From positions 558,001 to 622,000 of the forward strand of contig NZ_BAABLD010000017.1 of the NCBI RefSeq assembly GCF_039544165.1: DNA of 64,000 nucleotides, given 5' to 3'. Within the stretch, counting starts at the first letter, position 1. Each line of letters begins with the position of its first letter. Positions 34,036 through 42,235 of the stretch are shown here, piece after piece. The position numbers were made by a program, and so were the translations under genes. Under the pieces are notes generated by a model. It made no database searches. It worked only from the letters and a program-made list of their open reading frames with translations, and was not told the DNA's origin. The stretch is from Viridibacterium curvum (GTDB lineage: Bacteria > Pseudomonadota > Gammaproteobacteria > Burkholderiales > Rhodocyclaceae).

Positions 34036-34536
34036 TCAGAGATATACGCCACTTTGCATCGCGCCGATCACGCGGCTGACGAGCTTCGTGCCAGTCGGGG
34101 TATCGAGCAGATCCGCAGGCAAGCGACCGCCCAAGGCCCGGCACGGCTTTTCGATCCATTGACCCAGCCAGCGCGCGCCGTCAAATCCGATCGCGACGTC
34201 GCCGGCATCGTCTAGTTGCTCCTGCACCTGCTTCAGCAGTCGTAGCAGCCCCAGGGTGGCAAGGGCAGGGGCGCCTGTGACGGTCTTGCGATTACCGGCC
34301 GTAGGAAGGCCTACGATGGCATACAGACGCTGCGTGCGCACCCCAAGGTGCTTTGCTAGTTCGGCCATGAATGAGGATTTGAAATCGCAGCGCTCGAAGC
34401 CGATCTGCTTCATTGGCTCCGGAGCATCCAGCGCCAACAGCCAGTCCGCGACCGAACTGTCCGCAGGCATTGCCGGCCCCGTCCCCAATCGATACGGTGG
34501 GGCTGCGTCAGACTTCATTGAGCGCACGTCAGGCAT
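34036..34536 (-). CDS. Xre/MbcA/ParS-type antitoxin-like protein (DUF2384)
   Basis: The frame is open to 35067, but that part is antisense to the next gene; the ATG at 34536 has GGAG at 8-nt spacing and gives 166 aa. A helix-turn-helix-like segment (AELAKHLGVRTQRLYAIVGLP) is followed by the toxin-binding domain typical of MbcA/ParS/Xre antitoxins (GARWLGQWIEKPCRALGGRLPADLLDTPTGTKLVSRVIGAMQSG). Such antitoxins normally precede a RES-domain NAD-degrading toxin. Here the gene downstream is the thermonuclease, and no RES gene is in the window. It is head-to-head with a second member of the superfamily (34729), whose sequence is clearly different. Confidence 0.75.
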   Translation of the reverse strand: MPDVRSMKSDAAPPYRLGTGPAMPADSSVADWLLALDAPEPMKQIGFERCDFKSSFMAELAKHLGVRTQRLYAIVGLPTAGNRKTVTGAPALATLGLLRLLKQVQEQLDDAGDVAIGFDGARWLGQWIEKPCRALGGRLPADLLDTPTGTKLVSRVIGAMQSGVYL

Positions 34537-34728
34537 GGCTTGCTCCGGTATAGGTAGACTCTGTACAGCAATGTAGCACTGCTCAAAATGAGCGGATAGG
34601 CAGCTGGCCCGTGCAAGCTTTACCCGGACGCTGTACTTTGACAGCGTGAAGGGTATGCACAGACTGAGCGCAATGCAGCGCGCAGGTGTTTCACCCGACA
34701 AGACACCTGTCGTACGGGAGGAGCTTCC

Positions 34729-35232
34729 ATGGCAAGCAGGCTCGATATCAGCGAGGTCGTGCATCGACCCGCAGTGAGCGACAAGTTTCGGAACTTCTAC
34801 GCCAAGCTGGCTGACCTGTTGGAAGCCCCCAAGGCCCTTAGTGATGCAGGTGCGGAATCTGACCAGCTCCGTTTTCATATGCTCGTCACCCGGGGCGTAC
34901 AGAAGGATCTCGCCAGATTGTTCTCGAGCGGCTTTCTGACGGTGCCACGCAAGGAGGTCTTGCGCGTGATCGGCGTCAGCGAACGCACGCTCCAGCGTGC
35001 AGTCGAGACCGATCTGCTGAGCCCTGGCGCCAGTGATCGCCTTCTGCGCCTGGCATCCGTGACCCAACAGGCCATGGATATCCTGGGCTCGCAGGAAGCT
35101 GCAGAAGCCTGGCTTGCGAAACCCGCCATCGGCCTGGATCGCAACCGCCCTATTGACCTGATTTCGACATCCGCAGGAACGGGTGCGGTCAAGGCGCTGC
35201 TCAAGCGCATGAACTATGAGGTCTATGCGTGA
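34729..35232 (+). CDS. Xre/MbcA/ParS-type antitoxin-like protein, copy 1
   Basis: A 167-aa protein; GGGAGGAGCTTCC precedes the ATG. The middle carries a helix-turn-helix (RKEVLRVIGVSERTLQRAVE, about 74-93), the C-terminus the MbcA/ParS toxin-binding domain (AEAWLAKPAIGLDRNRPIDL and the terminal MNYEVYA). About 84 percent of its residues, by my own count, match the inverted copy at 52717-53220. The strongest divergence is in the second half of the recognition helix (TLQRAVETD versus ALLSADESA), which suggests different DNA targets. The following genes are a 103-aa unknown and SRAP rather than a RES toxin, so it may be a stand-alone regulator or an orphan antitoxin. Confidence 0.78.
   Translation: MASRLDISEVVHRPAVSDKFRNFYAKLADLLEAPKALSDAGAESDQLRFHMLVTRGVQKDLARLFSSGFLTVPRKEVLRVIGVSERTLQRAVETDLLSPGASDRLLRLASVTQQAMDILGSQEAAEAWLAKPAIGLDRNRPIDLISTSAGTGAVKALLKRMNYEVYA
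34729..35232 (+). repeat. inverted duplicate of 52717-53220
   Basis: Two 504-bp genes of the same family and length lie in opposite orientation about 17.5 kb apart. Similarity includes long identical protein blocks (for example residues 52-84 and most of the last 40 residues). They bracket SRAP, the recombinase trio, the zinc-ribbon gene and the T6SS cassette, so recombination between them would invert that segment. Confidence 0.65.
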
Positions 35233-35433
35233 GCTGAGGCTCGAAATGCCGCAACCGGCCTCCGCACGCTGGCTGGTGGGCTGGCAAAGCTGACGGTGTG
35301 GACGCTACCATGAAGACTGTACAAACATACAGCTTTTATTGTGCGGATGCGTATTCTCCTCTTGCGAACCCGAGGCTATCGGCGTTCGCCTCGTGATGTC
35401 GACAATGGTCCCTGCTACGTCGGGGAGTTGTCG

Positions 35434-35745
35434 ATGAAGGGGGTATGGGTCCGGCGGAACGAGACGCGCAACGCGGCCATCCTGTCTACCGGTGGCGGGC
35501 GGCCCGAGCTGATCGTGCCGGAACTCTTCGAACCGGTACTCACTGGGATAAGTAGAGGAGGATTCCAGTTGCGCGGTTACGAGCGCATTGACCAGGGGGA
35601 TGGGCCCTATCTGGTTCTCCAGGAGTGGCAATGCGAGGAGCTTTCACTGCGTGATGCTCGGTATGATCGGGATTGGCATCCCGTCATCGAGAAGCTGCTT
35701 CGCAAGCGTGACGGCGTACCGCCAAGTCGAGATCCACGTGCGTAG
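35434..35745 (+). CDS. small protein of unknown function upstream of SRAP
   Basis: A 103-aa soluble protein. The frame opens at 35341, but the ATG at 35434 follows CGGGGAGTTGTCG and starts the coding-like stretch MKGVWVRRNETRNAAILSTGG. It continues PELFEPVLTGISRGGFQLRGYERI and YLVLQEWQCEE. No known domain or catalytic motif was recognised. It ends 33 bp before the SRAP gene on the same strand, so the two are probably cotranscribed; I recall comparable short genes beside SRAP genes on other mobile elements, which is memory and not a search result. Confidence 0.6.
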   Translation: MKGVWVRRNETRNAAILSTGGGRPELIVPELFEPVLTGISRGGFQLRGYERIDQGDGPYLVLQEWQCEELSLRDARYDRDWHPVIEKLLRKRDGVPPSRDPRA

Positions 35746-35778
35746 TCAGGTCGCTACTGCCGATTCGGGGAGAGGGGA

Positions 35779-36402
35779 ATGTGTTCGAACTACAAAGCAC
35801 CGGGTCCGCTTGGACTGGTGGCATTTGCCGAAACGCACATTGATGCCTTTCCAAGCTACCGGACGGATGTGTGGCCGGGGTATGCCGCGCCGTTCCTCAG
35901 CAATGCAGACGGTGGCCTCTGGCAGGTCGGCAGCTTCGGGCTGATGCCACATTGGGCGAAGCCGGATCTATTTCGCTCGACCTACAATGCCAGAAGCGAG
36001 ACCGTCGCAGAGAAGCCGTCCTATCGATCCGCCTGGCGTCAGCGACAGCTTTGCATCATTCCCGCTGAGCACTTCTGTGAGCCCAACTACGAGTCCGGCA
36101 AGGCTGTCCGTTGGCGCATTCAGCGCGCAGACGGGAAGCCCTTCGGCATTGCCGGCCTATGGGAGCATCGATTTGCCGATGAAGGCCCGGCACGCTGGAG
36201 CTTTACGATGCTGACCATCAACGCAGATCAACATCCGTTGATGAAACGGTTTCACAAGCCGGACGATGAGAAGCGAAGCATTGTTGTTCTGTCTCCAGAC
36301 GACTATCCAGATTGGCTGAATGCGCGAACCGACGCTGAGGCGAGGTCACTGCTGCAGCCGTTTGATGCGCAGGACTTTGTGGCGATGCCGGATGTGGATT
36401 GA
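35779..36402 (+). CDS. SRAP-domain protein (YedK/HMCES-like abasic-site crosslinker)
   Basis: SRAP proteins use the amino group and thiol of Cys2 to form a stable thiazolidine crosslink with abasic sites in single-stranded DNA, shielding them during replication. The 207-aa product starts Met-Cys, as the mechanism demands after methionine removal. It has the TYNARSET block (Asn70, Arg72), IIPAEHFCEPNY with the glutamate after the aromatic/Cys pair (Glu101) and QHPLMKRFHKPDDEKR with the catalytic histidine region (152-159). GGGGAGAGGGGA before the ATG confirms the start. The YEDK-type EW of enterobacterial members is replaced by E-P-N-Y, typical of a separate subgroup. Its place next to antitoxin-like and thermonuclease genes suggests an island repair module. 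Confidence 0.9.
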   Translation: MCSNYKAPGPLGLVAFAETHIDAFPSYRTDVWPGYAAPFLSNADGGLWQVGSFGLMPHWAKPDLFRSTYNARSETVAEKPSYRSAWRQRQLCIIPAEHFCEPNYESGKAVRWRIQRADGKPFGIAGLWEHRFADEGPARWSFTMLTINADQHPLMKRFHKPDDEKRSIVVLSPDDYPDWLNARTDAEARSLLQPFDAQDFVAMPDVD

Positions 36403-36861
36403 TCTCTGTGACGGGGCTGGTGTGCAGGTCACTGGCGCGCTCGTGAATGGCTACTGCGCCCTCGGGGCCGCGGCAACGCAACTGAAAAATGACCTTCGGG
36501 TGTTGCAGGCGCACCAGAGAACCATTATTGTATTTTGCAGCTGGGGCGCATTTCCCGAGCCTAGTCAGTCAGGTGGTCGAACACCACCTCTTGCATCAAG
36601 TCATATAAGTAGGCAGTTGCACGGCAGTCCCGCGCAAGCGCGCCGGGTGTTTCCGTTTATCGCTCGCCTCTAGTCCCTGCATATTTGTTTGTCCTCCTTG
36701 CGCTGAGTACTTTGTTACAGCGTAGGTATCGCCTTTACCACAACCCTAGAGTTACTACGTAGGCGATAAGTTGGCCAATGTCTTCTGGTTACGCCTGCGG
36801 CCCCTCCGCTCGCGTTTGCTTTGCTTTTTTCTCTATCGCAAACAACCACCGGGAGGCAAAA
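36403..36861. promoter_or_regulatory. upstream region of the recombinase trio
   Basis: A 459-bp gap without a supported gene. It must carry the promoter of the trio, whose first ribosome binding site is CGGGAGGCAAAA. The frame running through 36320-36673 has no initiation signal. No clear inverted-repeat recombination site was recognised, although such a site would be expected near a recombinase operon. Confidence 0.4.
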
Positions 36862-38409
36862 ATGACTCGGCCAGAATTCTTGCTGTTTGTATCAAACGAC
36901 GCATCTGCTTCAGCGGCGAATCCCACGCCAGCGCTTGAACTCAATAAATATTTTCGTAACCGCTTGTTCTATGCGCGGGAGCGCGCCGGTCAAGCGGTCC
37001 CCGATCATCGCTGCAATACGCTCTCCATGCTGCGCGCCGCGGGCCAGGAAATTGCGCGGCGTGTGCGCAATGAAGATCCCGTGGCATGCTTGCAGATGCT
37101 TGCGCTGCTCAGCGGACTACCCGCACGCCACGCGGTGCGACTTCAGTTTTCCCCCGCAGGTCCGACGAAAGGGCCACTCGTCATTGACCTGCATACCGGC
37201 GTCCTCAAACTTGACCTGGACGCGCTTGTACCGGGTCGCGCCGGCGCACCGGATGCCGAGAACGGGACGCTGCATCAGGCAACAGGCGAACTGGTTCGTC
37301 CATTGCCCGAGATACTCGCCACTGCATTGCGCGCACGAGTAGCCGCATATCCTGCGGCAAGTGACGTCAGTGCGCTACTCGGTGTCTCGGCGCAAACGGA
37401 GGGCCTTCGCTTGCCTGGGCACGACGCCCCGATACGTCTAACGTTACCGCGCATGTTGAACACAATGGGCGCGCTTGCAGTGACGTGCGGCATAGACAGG
37501 TATCTTGGCGCACTGGTTACACATGACTTCCGCATAACTCCGACTGGAAAATTTTATTACGCTCGGGCGAGTCGCGAAGAAATCTGGGACGCCAGCGCCC
37601 TGCTATTTGGTGAGCTGGGCTGGGGTGCTCCCACAGCAATGTTAAGTGGGCTTGCGGTAGGCTCAGCCGTGACGCCCATCCATGAGACAGTCACGCGTTG
37701 GTTTCGTTGGCTGGAAGAGTCGCTTGATGCTGCAAACCCAGGGCGCAATTATTCACTTTCGGGCCTCCTAGAACACCACCGCGTGTATGTGCGCTGCGCC
37801 GCGTCGATCGCAAGTTTTCTGCTAGCTGCACGCGCTACAAAGCGCCTGCGACTCAGCGCTGCTGATGTGCTGGACGAGACAATTGCCTACCAGGACAAAC
37901 GCGTTGGGGAGTTCCCCGGAAATTCTGCTATCACGGTGTGTGAGACGCTACAGCAACAGCTGCACTTAGTGCAGTGCCATTGCGCAGCGCTGCTGCGTCG
38001 TCTCCTGAGGCTTGGAGTCCAACGCACAACGCTGCTCTGCAAATGCCTCGCGGCGGCAAGCATTGGCAAAGATGTTCCGCTGATCGTTGACATTAACCGA
38101 CTGCACCGCCCACAAGACATCAGTACGAACGAACTACACAGCTGGTGGCCTGCGGACTTCGCCTTGGAACCAAATTGGCCGCGTCATTTCTGGCAGTCAG
38201 CACTACGTGAGCACGGCTTGCCAAGCTCATTGATTGATCGGTGGGTGCGCCACACACTCGCGGGATGCGACCCCTACGCCAACACCTCCAACACGACTGT
38301 CGTGGCGGCTAACGCGCGCATCAATGCAGCAGTCGAAGTCACACTGCGGGAGCTTGGGATTCATGCACTGGCTGGCCTGTCACAAAAGTCCGGGGGGCGT
38401 CTGTCATGA
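36862..38409 (+). CDS. recombinase-trio protein A, degenerate tyrosine-recombinase-like
   Basis: A 515-aa protein starting at 36862 (GGGAGG six bases before the ATG). Most of it matches no family I know, but the C-terminus reads NWPRHFWQSALREHGLPSSLIDRWVRH...CDPY, which follows the pattern of tyrosine-recombinase boxes: R-H (441-442), the second histidine (464) and a tyrosine (472). I find no convincing box I arginine. It is therefore probably a structural or regulatory partner derived from an integrase. Its TGA overlaps the ATG of the next gene by 4 bp, so the two are translationally coupled. Three coupled recombinase-related genes recall RIT and Tn554-type trios, but the sizes here (515, 926, 283 aa) fit neither. 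Confidence 0.6.
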   Translation: MTRPEFLLFVSNDASASAANPTPALELNKYFRNRLFYARERAGQAVPDHRCNTLSMLRAAGQEIARRVRNEDPVACLQMLALLSGLPARHAVRLQFSPAGPTKGPLVIDLHTGVLKLDLDALVPGRAGAPDAENGTLHQATGELVRPLPEILATALRARVAAYPAASDVSALLGVSAQTEGLRLPGHDAPIRLTLPRMLNTMGALAVTCGIDRYLGALVTHDFRITPTGKFYYARASREEIWDASALLFGELGWGAPTAMLSGLAVGSAVTPIHETVTRWFRWLEESLDAANPGRNYSLSGLLEHHRVYVRCAASIASFLLAARATKRLRLSAADVLDETIAYQDKRVGEFPGNSAITVCETLQQQLHLVQCHCAALLRRLLRLGVQRTTLLCKCLAAASIGKDVPLIVDINRLHRPQDISTNELHSWWPADFALEPNWPRHFWQSALREHGLPSSLIDRWVRHTLAGCDPYANTSNTTVVAANARINAAVEVTLRELGIHALAGLSQKSGGRLS

Positions 38410-41186
38410 GCCTGCGCGCACCGCAAATATCTCACCCAGCACTGCCTGCACTGAAGACCGACTCCGTCGGACGGATTCGATATCGGCCTATGCCGCAAAC
38501 CTTTCACATGGCTACGCGCTTTGAACAGCTTCAAAGACGTCTGCTCTACGGTGAGCTGATCTCTGCGCCCCTGCCGCCACTGGCACGCCTGGCAGGCGCG
38601 CTGATTGCGTTTGAGTGCATCACCACAGCACACGATGTCGTCGAGGCGCTGCAGGCCCTCGCTGATCGCTACGCCTTTGATGACAAGGTGTCGGTCGATT
38701 GGCTTGCTCATTGCGGGCGGCAGGATAGTCGCCAATTGCATGGGTTCGTGCTGCATCTGATCGCAGACACCCCTACCCTCATCACCGAGGCCGAGGCAAG
38801 GGCTGGACTGGAGGCTTTCGGGCAATGGGCAGCTTTTGGGACACCCGCAGTAGAGTCCGTCCTGGTGGCCGCGCAGTGCTGGGCTTTTACTGTACTGCCC
38901 CCCGCACTGTATGCTCATGTCACACGTGACGCCGCGCTGACCGCACTGCCGCGTTCTGCCAAAGCGCGCAAGCACACAGGCTTGGCACTTAGCCTCCCTG
39001 TCGCAGGGGGCCAGGAAGCAGACATGGCAAATGTGCTCAACCGGTTTCATCTCGCCGAAACGGCGCGAGGTACACCTTGGTTGGTGAGCGAGCTCGAGCA
39101 GATCGCCACGCGTCAGGAAAGTCGGAACGCCACCCACGCGCAACGGCGCGCGAAACTTATGGCGTGCCGAGCGCTCAGCGTCGAACTCCCGCATGCAGAC
39201 GCTCTGTCTGCGCTAATGCTGGGCTGGGTGATCAATCTGCTACAGACCGGTGGGGTCCGGGGCAAACCACTGCGTCCGAATACTCTGCGCAATTACACGC
39301 ATCGAACCTTGCGCGCGCTACATACACATCTGGCGCATCGCGATCTATTGACGATGTCGCGTAATGATTTTGAAGCTGTGTACAACGAGATAGCCAGAGA
39401 AACCACGCCGAAGCAAATGCTAATTGCATTGTCTGCGCTGAGGTCCTGGCATAGCTTCCTACAAAAGTGGCTGCAGTTGCCATACGCACGCATACATTCT
39501 GATGACATTGAGCCTGCACTTCCTGCGGCCAACATCATCTGGCCACATGAAAAGTTGCGCATCAGCCAATGGCTGCGATCTGCCTCGGAGTCGCGACTCA
39601 ATACGATGCTCTCTGTAGCATGTGCCATTGCCTTTAGCTGCCGGATACGGATCAGTGAGTTGCTCCATCTGCAGATGCGTGCGATTTGCACACCGGAGTC
39701 CAGCAAGTCTGGCGCTGTCAGCGAAATAGAGATCCATATCTCTCCACGACTCCGTGACCCCCAACAGAAATCCGAGTCGGCGCGACGCGTTGTGACAGTT
39801 GATGACGCAGCTGCGATCGAAACAATCGTGCGCTGGAAAGCACAACGAAGTTTCGAGCGCGCGCTGCCGAATGATCTGCTGTTCGGTGACCCTATCACCG
39901 GGAATGTTTGCCAGCCTGGCGCGCTAACGGTAGGCCTGAACCAACTGCTCAAAGCCGCGACGGGCGATCCGGATGTATCGTTTCATACGTTGGGGCACAC
40001 TTGGGTTTCTGACGCGATGGCCGAGGCACTCCTCGACTCCGCAGAGGCCAAAGGTAGGTCGATCGACCTTAACCCGCTGGATAGCGTATCCGTCGCGGCT
40101 GGTCACCGCACTGCGACGACGACACTCCGCGTCTATACACATTGCTACGAACCTGCGATTCATACGCTGCTGGACCGCGCTTTCTCCCGCATCAGCATCT
40201 CGTCAGTAGAGGGAGCGAGGTGGGCCGGTGTAAGTGCGTCCGCCTTGCGCAAGCGTGCCTCCCTCCATCACACGCCACTCAAGGACGAAATCTGGTCCGC
40301 CATCCGACTGAGATCGTCTGCGACAACACACGCGGCATTGCCGTCGGCAGCGGCACACGCTGACCTCTGCGAACCACTGACGCCAGGGTGGCTCTCGGCG
40401 GCGCACTCACAGCGCTCAATCGCAGACTTGTTGCACATTCTGCGCGACCTCGCGCAAGGCATGGGTCTCAACGAGATTGCAAGTCGGCATGACACACCCA
40501 TTTCGTGTCTTCACGACATTGTCCGTCACGCGTATGAGATCGTCGTTGCGCCGACTCACCGCGGGCCGATGAGCAAGACGCTGCGTCCCGAGTACTGCGC
40601 TGACGCTCTGTGCAAGTATCTTGCTCAACAGCTCACAGGTCCCTGCTTCCGTGCCGCATTGCAGACGAAATATGACGGCTTGACTGCCTGGCTTGCACGT
40701 AACCAACAAGACGAGACCCTGCATCGACTCATCGATGCCTGGCTTACGACGCAGGCCGGGCGCTTCCTTGACTTAAAGCATTTTCCCTCAGCCAATGAGC
40801 TATTGGACCTATTGCACAGGGTCGGTACACCAGCCGATCACCTTGCATTGGTATGCGCAGCCGGGCGTCCTCGCTCGCATGCACGTGCTCCACTTCAAGA
40901 AGGAGAACAGCCAACCGCTGCGCCACGAGACTGGGGTCGCGACAAATACTCAGAGCAGCTATCGTTGGCTTTCAAGCGCGTATTTTCAGCAGCACCAAAC
41001 CGAATTGTCGTTCAGCCCCGTCGTGGGCGCCCCGCGCATTATCTGGTGTGGTCTAGCACGCCGGTTAGTATCGGACTTGAGCCGCCATCAGCTCGCTGCA
41101 GTCTGCGAGGGTTTCATGCGTGGATGCTGGCGCTGAGTGTCTGGCTTGCGCTGCGCACGGCCAACAACGGGAGGGCCGCCCCATGA
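38406..41186 (+). CDS. recombinase-trio protein B, large tyrosine recombinase with altered HxxR motif
   Basis: A 926-aa protein coupled to both neighbours by ATGA overlaps. The central part is a tyrosine site-specific recombinase: an N-terminal SAM-like DNA-binding region (about 270-340, LRPNTLRNYTHRTLRAL), box I RIRISEL with Arg415, box II and VAAGHRTATTTLRVYTH with His567 and nucleophile Tyr577. In box II the usual H-x-L-R-H reads H-T-L-G-H, so the second catalytic arginine is glycine (residue 530, codon GGG, one base from CGG or AGG). About 330 residues follow the catalytic core, with no known domain. Loss of the arginine would be expected to cripple DNA cleavage, unless another residue or partner supplies the charge. 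The rest of the frame is intact. Confidence 0.8.
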   Translation: MSLRAPQISHPALPALKTDSVGRIRYRPMPQTFHMATRFEQLQRRLLYGELISAPLPPLARLAGALIAFECITTAHDVVEALQALADRYAFDDKVSVDWLAHCGRQDSRQLHGFVLHLIADTPTLITEAEARAGLEAFGQWAAFGTPAVESVLVAAQCWAFTVLPPALYAHVTRDAALTALPRSAKARKHTGLALSLPVAGGQEADMANVLNRFHLAETARGTPWLVSELEQIATRQESRNATHAQRRAKLMACRALSVELPHADALSALMLGWVINLLQTGGVRGKPLRPNTLRNYTHRTLRALHTHLAHRDLLTMSRNDFEAVYNEIARETTPKQMLIALSALRSWHSFLQKWLQLPYARIHSDDIEPALPAANIIWPHEKLRISQWLRSASESRLNTMLSVACAIAFSCRIRISELLHLQMRAICTPESSKSGAVSEIEIHISPRLRDPQQKSESARRVVTVDDAAAIETIVRWKAQRSFERALPNDLLFGDPITGNVCQPGALTVGLNQLLKAATGDPDVSFHTLGHTWVSDAMAEALLDSAEAKGRSIDLNPLDSVSVAAGHRTATTTLRVYTHCYEPAIHTLLDRAFSRISISSVEGARWAGVSASALRKRASLHHTPLKDEIWSAIRLRSSATTHAALPSAAAHADLCEPLTPGWLSAAHSQRSIADLLHILRDLAQGMGLNEIASRHDTPISCLHDIVRHAYEIVVAPTHRGPMSKTLRPEYCADALCKYLAQQLTGPCFRAALQTKYDGLTAWLARNQQDETLHRLIDAWLTTQAGRFLDLKHFPSANELLDLLHRVGTPADHLALVCAAGRPRSHARAPLQEGEQPTAAPRDWGRDKYSEQLSLAFKRVFSAAPNRIVVQPRRGRPAHYLVWSSTPVSIGLEPPSARCSLRGFHAWMLALSVWLALRTANNGRAAP

Positions 41187-42034
41187 GCCACCGGCGTGTT
41201 TGGCCGCTATGCATCGTACCGCTTGTGCGCGGCTCTCAGGCATTGACAAGCGCGCAGCAAGAGCGCCACGCTCGGCGCTGGATGGCGGCGTTCGGCGAAA
41301 TCGCGCCGCTCCTCGGTGCGCTGGCGCACACCGAGCTCACGTACGCCTTCTGTGCGCGCGAGAACCAGCTCTACGTCGAATTCAGTCTCGAGCCCAATCG
41401 TCAATTGCAGTTGCAATTCGAACGCAAACCGGCCACAGCCTACACGCTGATGGCTGCCGAGGTCCGGCAGGCAAGGCAGGCGCTGCATGTTGCACAGGCT
41501 GCGCTGGATGCCGAAATTGAATTCTTGCGCGCGGGGGCGTTCCCCGAGCCGCCCACCTCGCATCGCCGAGCCTTGCACGGCATTCTGCACGCCTTCCAAG
41601 GACAGCAGTTACAGATGGACTTAGATGGTGCGCTCGCGCACCTTTCGGTTGCCCAACTCCCGCCAGTCGCGCTGGATACACTGCCCGATACACTGCGCAT
41701 CCGCGGTCAGGTCCTAAAAGCCGCTCGCCATCAAATACGCCTGGGCGGAGTTCAACGACTCTCGCATGGCGCGATGCGACCGCTGCGCAAAACAGCGCAG
41801 GTTAAGCTGAGCCAAACGGATGACGCCCCTCGGTTCAGCCTTCTTGCGCATGCAGCAATGCTCACTGACACTGCAATCGATCTGGAAGTGGTGGAACTGG
41901 TATCGCCCCTTTCGCGTCGCCATGCAGGCTATCGAGTGATGCGTATACTCAATGCCGACATCCTTTCAGCAACGGTACAGGAATGGCTGGGAGTTTTACA
42001 ACCTTACAGTTACGACGATAGTCCAATGCCATAA
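41183..42034 (+). CDS. recombinase-trio protein C, unknown family
   Basis: A 283-aa soluble protein whose ATG overlaps the stop of the 926-aa recombinase by 4 bp, which fixes its start at 41183. It has no motif that I recognise. A helical stretch (AEVRQARQALHVAQAALDAEIEFLRAG, about 90-116) could form a coiled coil, and the remainder is mixed alpha/beta with no cysteines arranged as a metal site. By position it is the third subunit of the recombinase module. A role in assembling the complex or directing it to its site is inference only. Confidence 0.6.
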   Translation: MSHRRVWPLCIVPLVRGSQALTSAQQERHARRWMAAFGEIAPLLGALAHTELTYAFCARENQLYVEFSLEPNRQLQLQFERKPATAYTLMAAEVRQARQALHVAQAALDAEIEFLRAGAFPEPPTSHRRALHGILHAFQGQQLQMDLDGALAHLSVAQLPPVALDTLPDTLRIRGQVLKAARHQIRLGGVQRLSHGAMRPLRKTAQVKLSQTDDAPRFSLLAHAAMLTDTAIDLEVVELVSPLSRRHAGYRVMRILNADILSATVQEWLGVLQPYSYDDSPMP

Positions 42035-42235
42035 CCACCCAACCACCACCCTTGATCAGTCGAGAGAAGCTCGAAACGGACTTTTAACCTTGGTCGAGAA
42101 GTCCAATAAGCGCATTTAGTAACGACTTGTGAAATCGTAAAGTGCCCTCACCCACGCAAGGTAAGTTGCTTGGTCACCTAACAGTCAGCGTTCAACGAGA
42201 AGGAAAAGGACGGCCCGCTTCCAACAGTTGGGCGA

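Noticed and set aside
34537..35067. N-terminal extension of the 34036-34536 gene to 343 aa
   Set aside because: The extension is antisense to the well-supported copy-1 gene at 34729, while the internal ATG has a good ribosome binding site and starts the conserved part.
35341..35745. RES-domain toxin next to the antitoxin-like gene
   Set aside because: The 103-aa product lacks the Arg/Glu/Ser pattern and the length of RES toxins.
40795..41136. Frameshift near 40.8 kb in the 926-aa recombinase
   Set aside because: Another frame is open there, but the annotated frame ends exactly in an ATGA overlap with the next gene, as its start does with the previous one, which supports it as intact.
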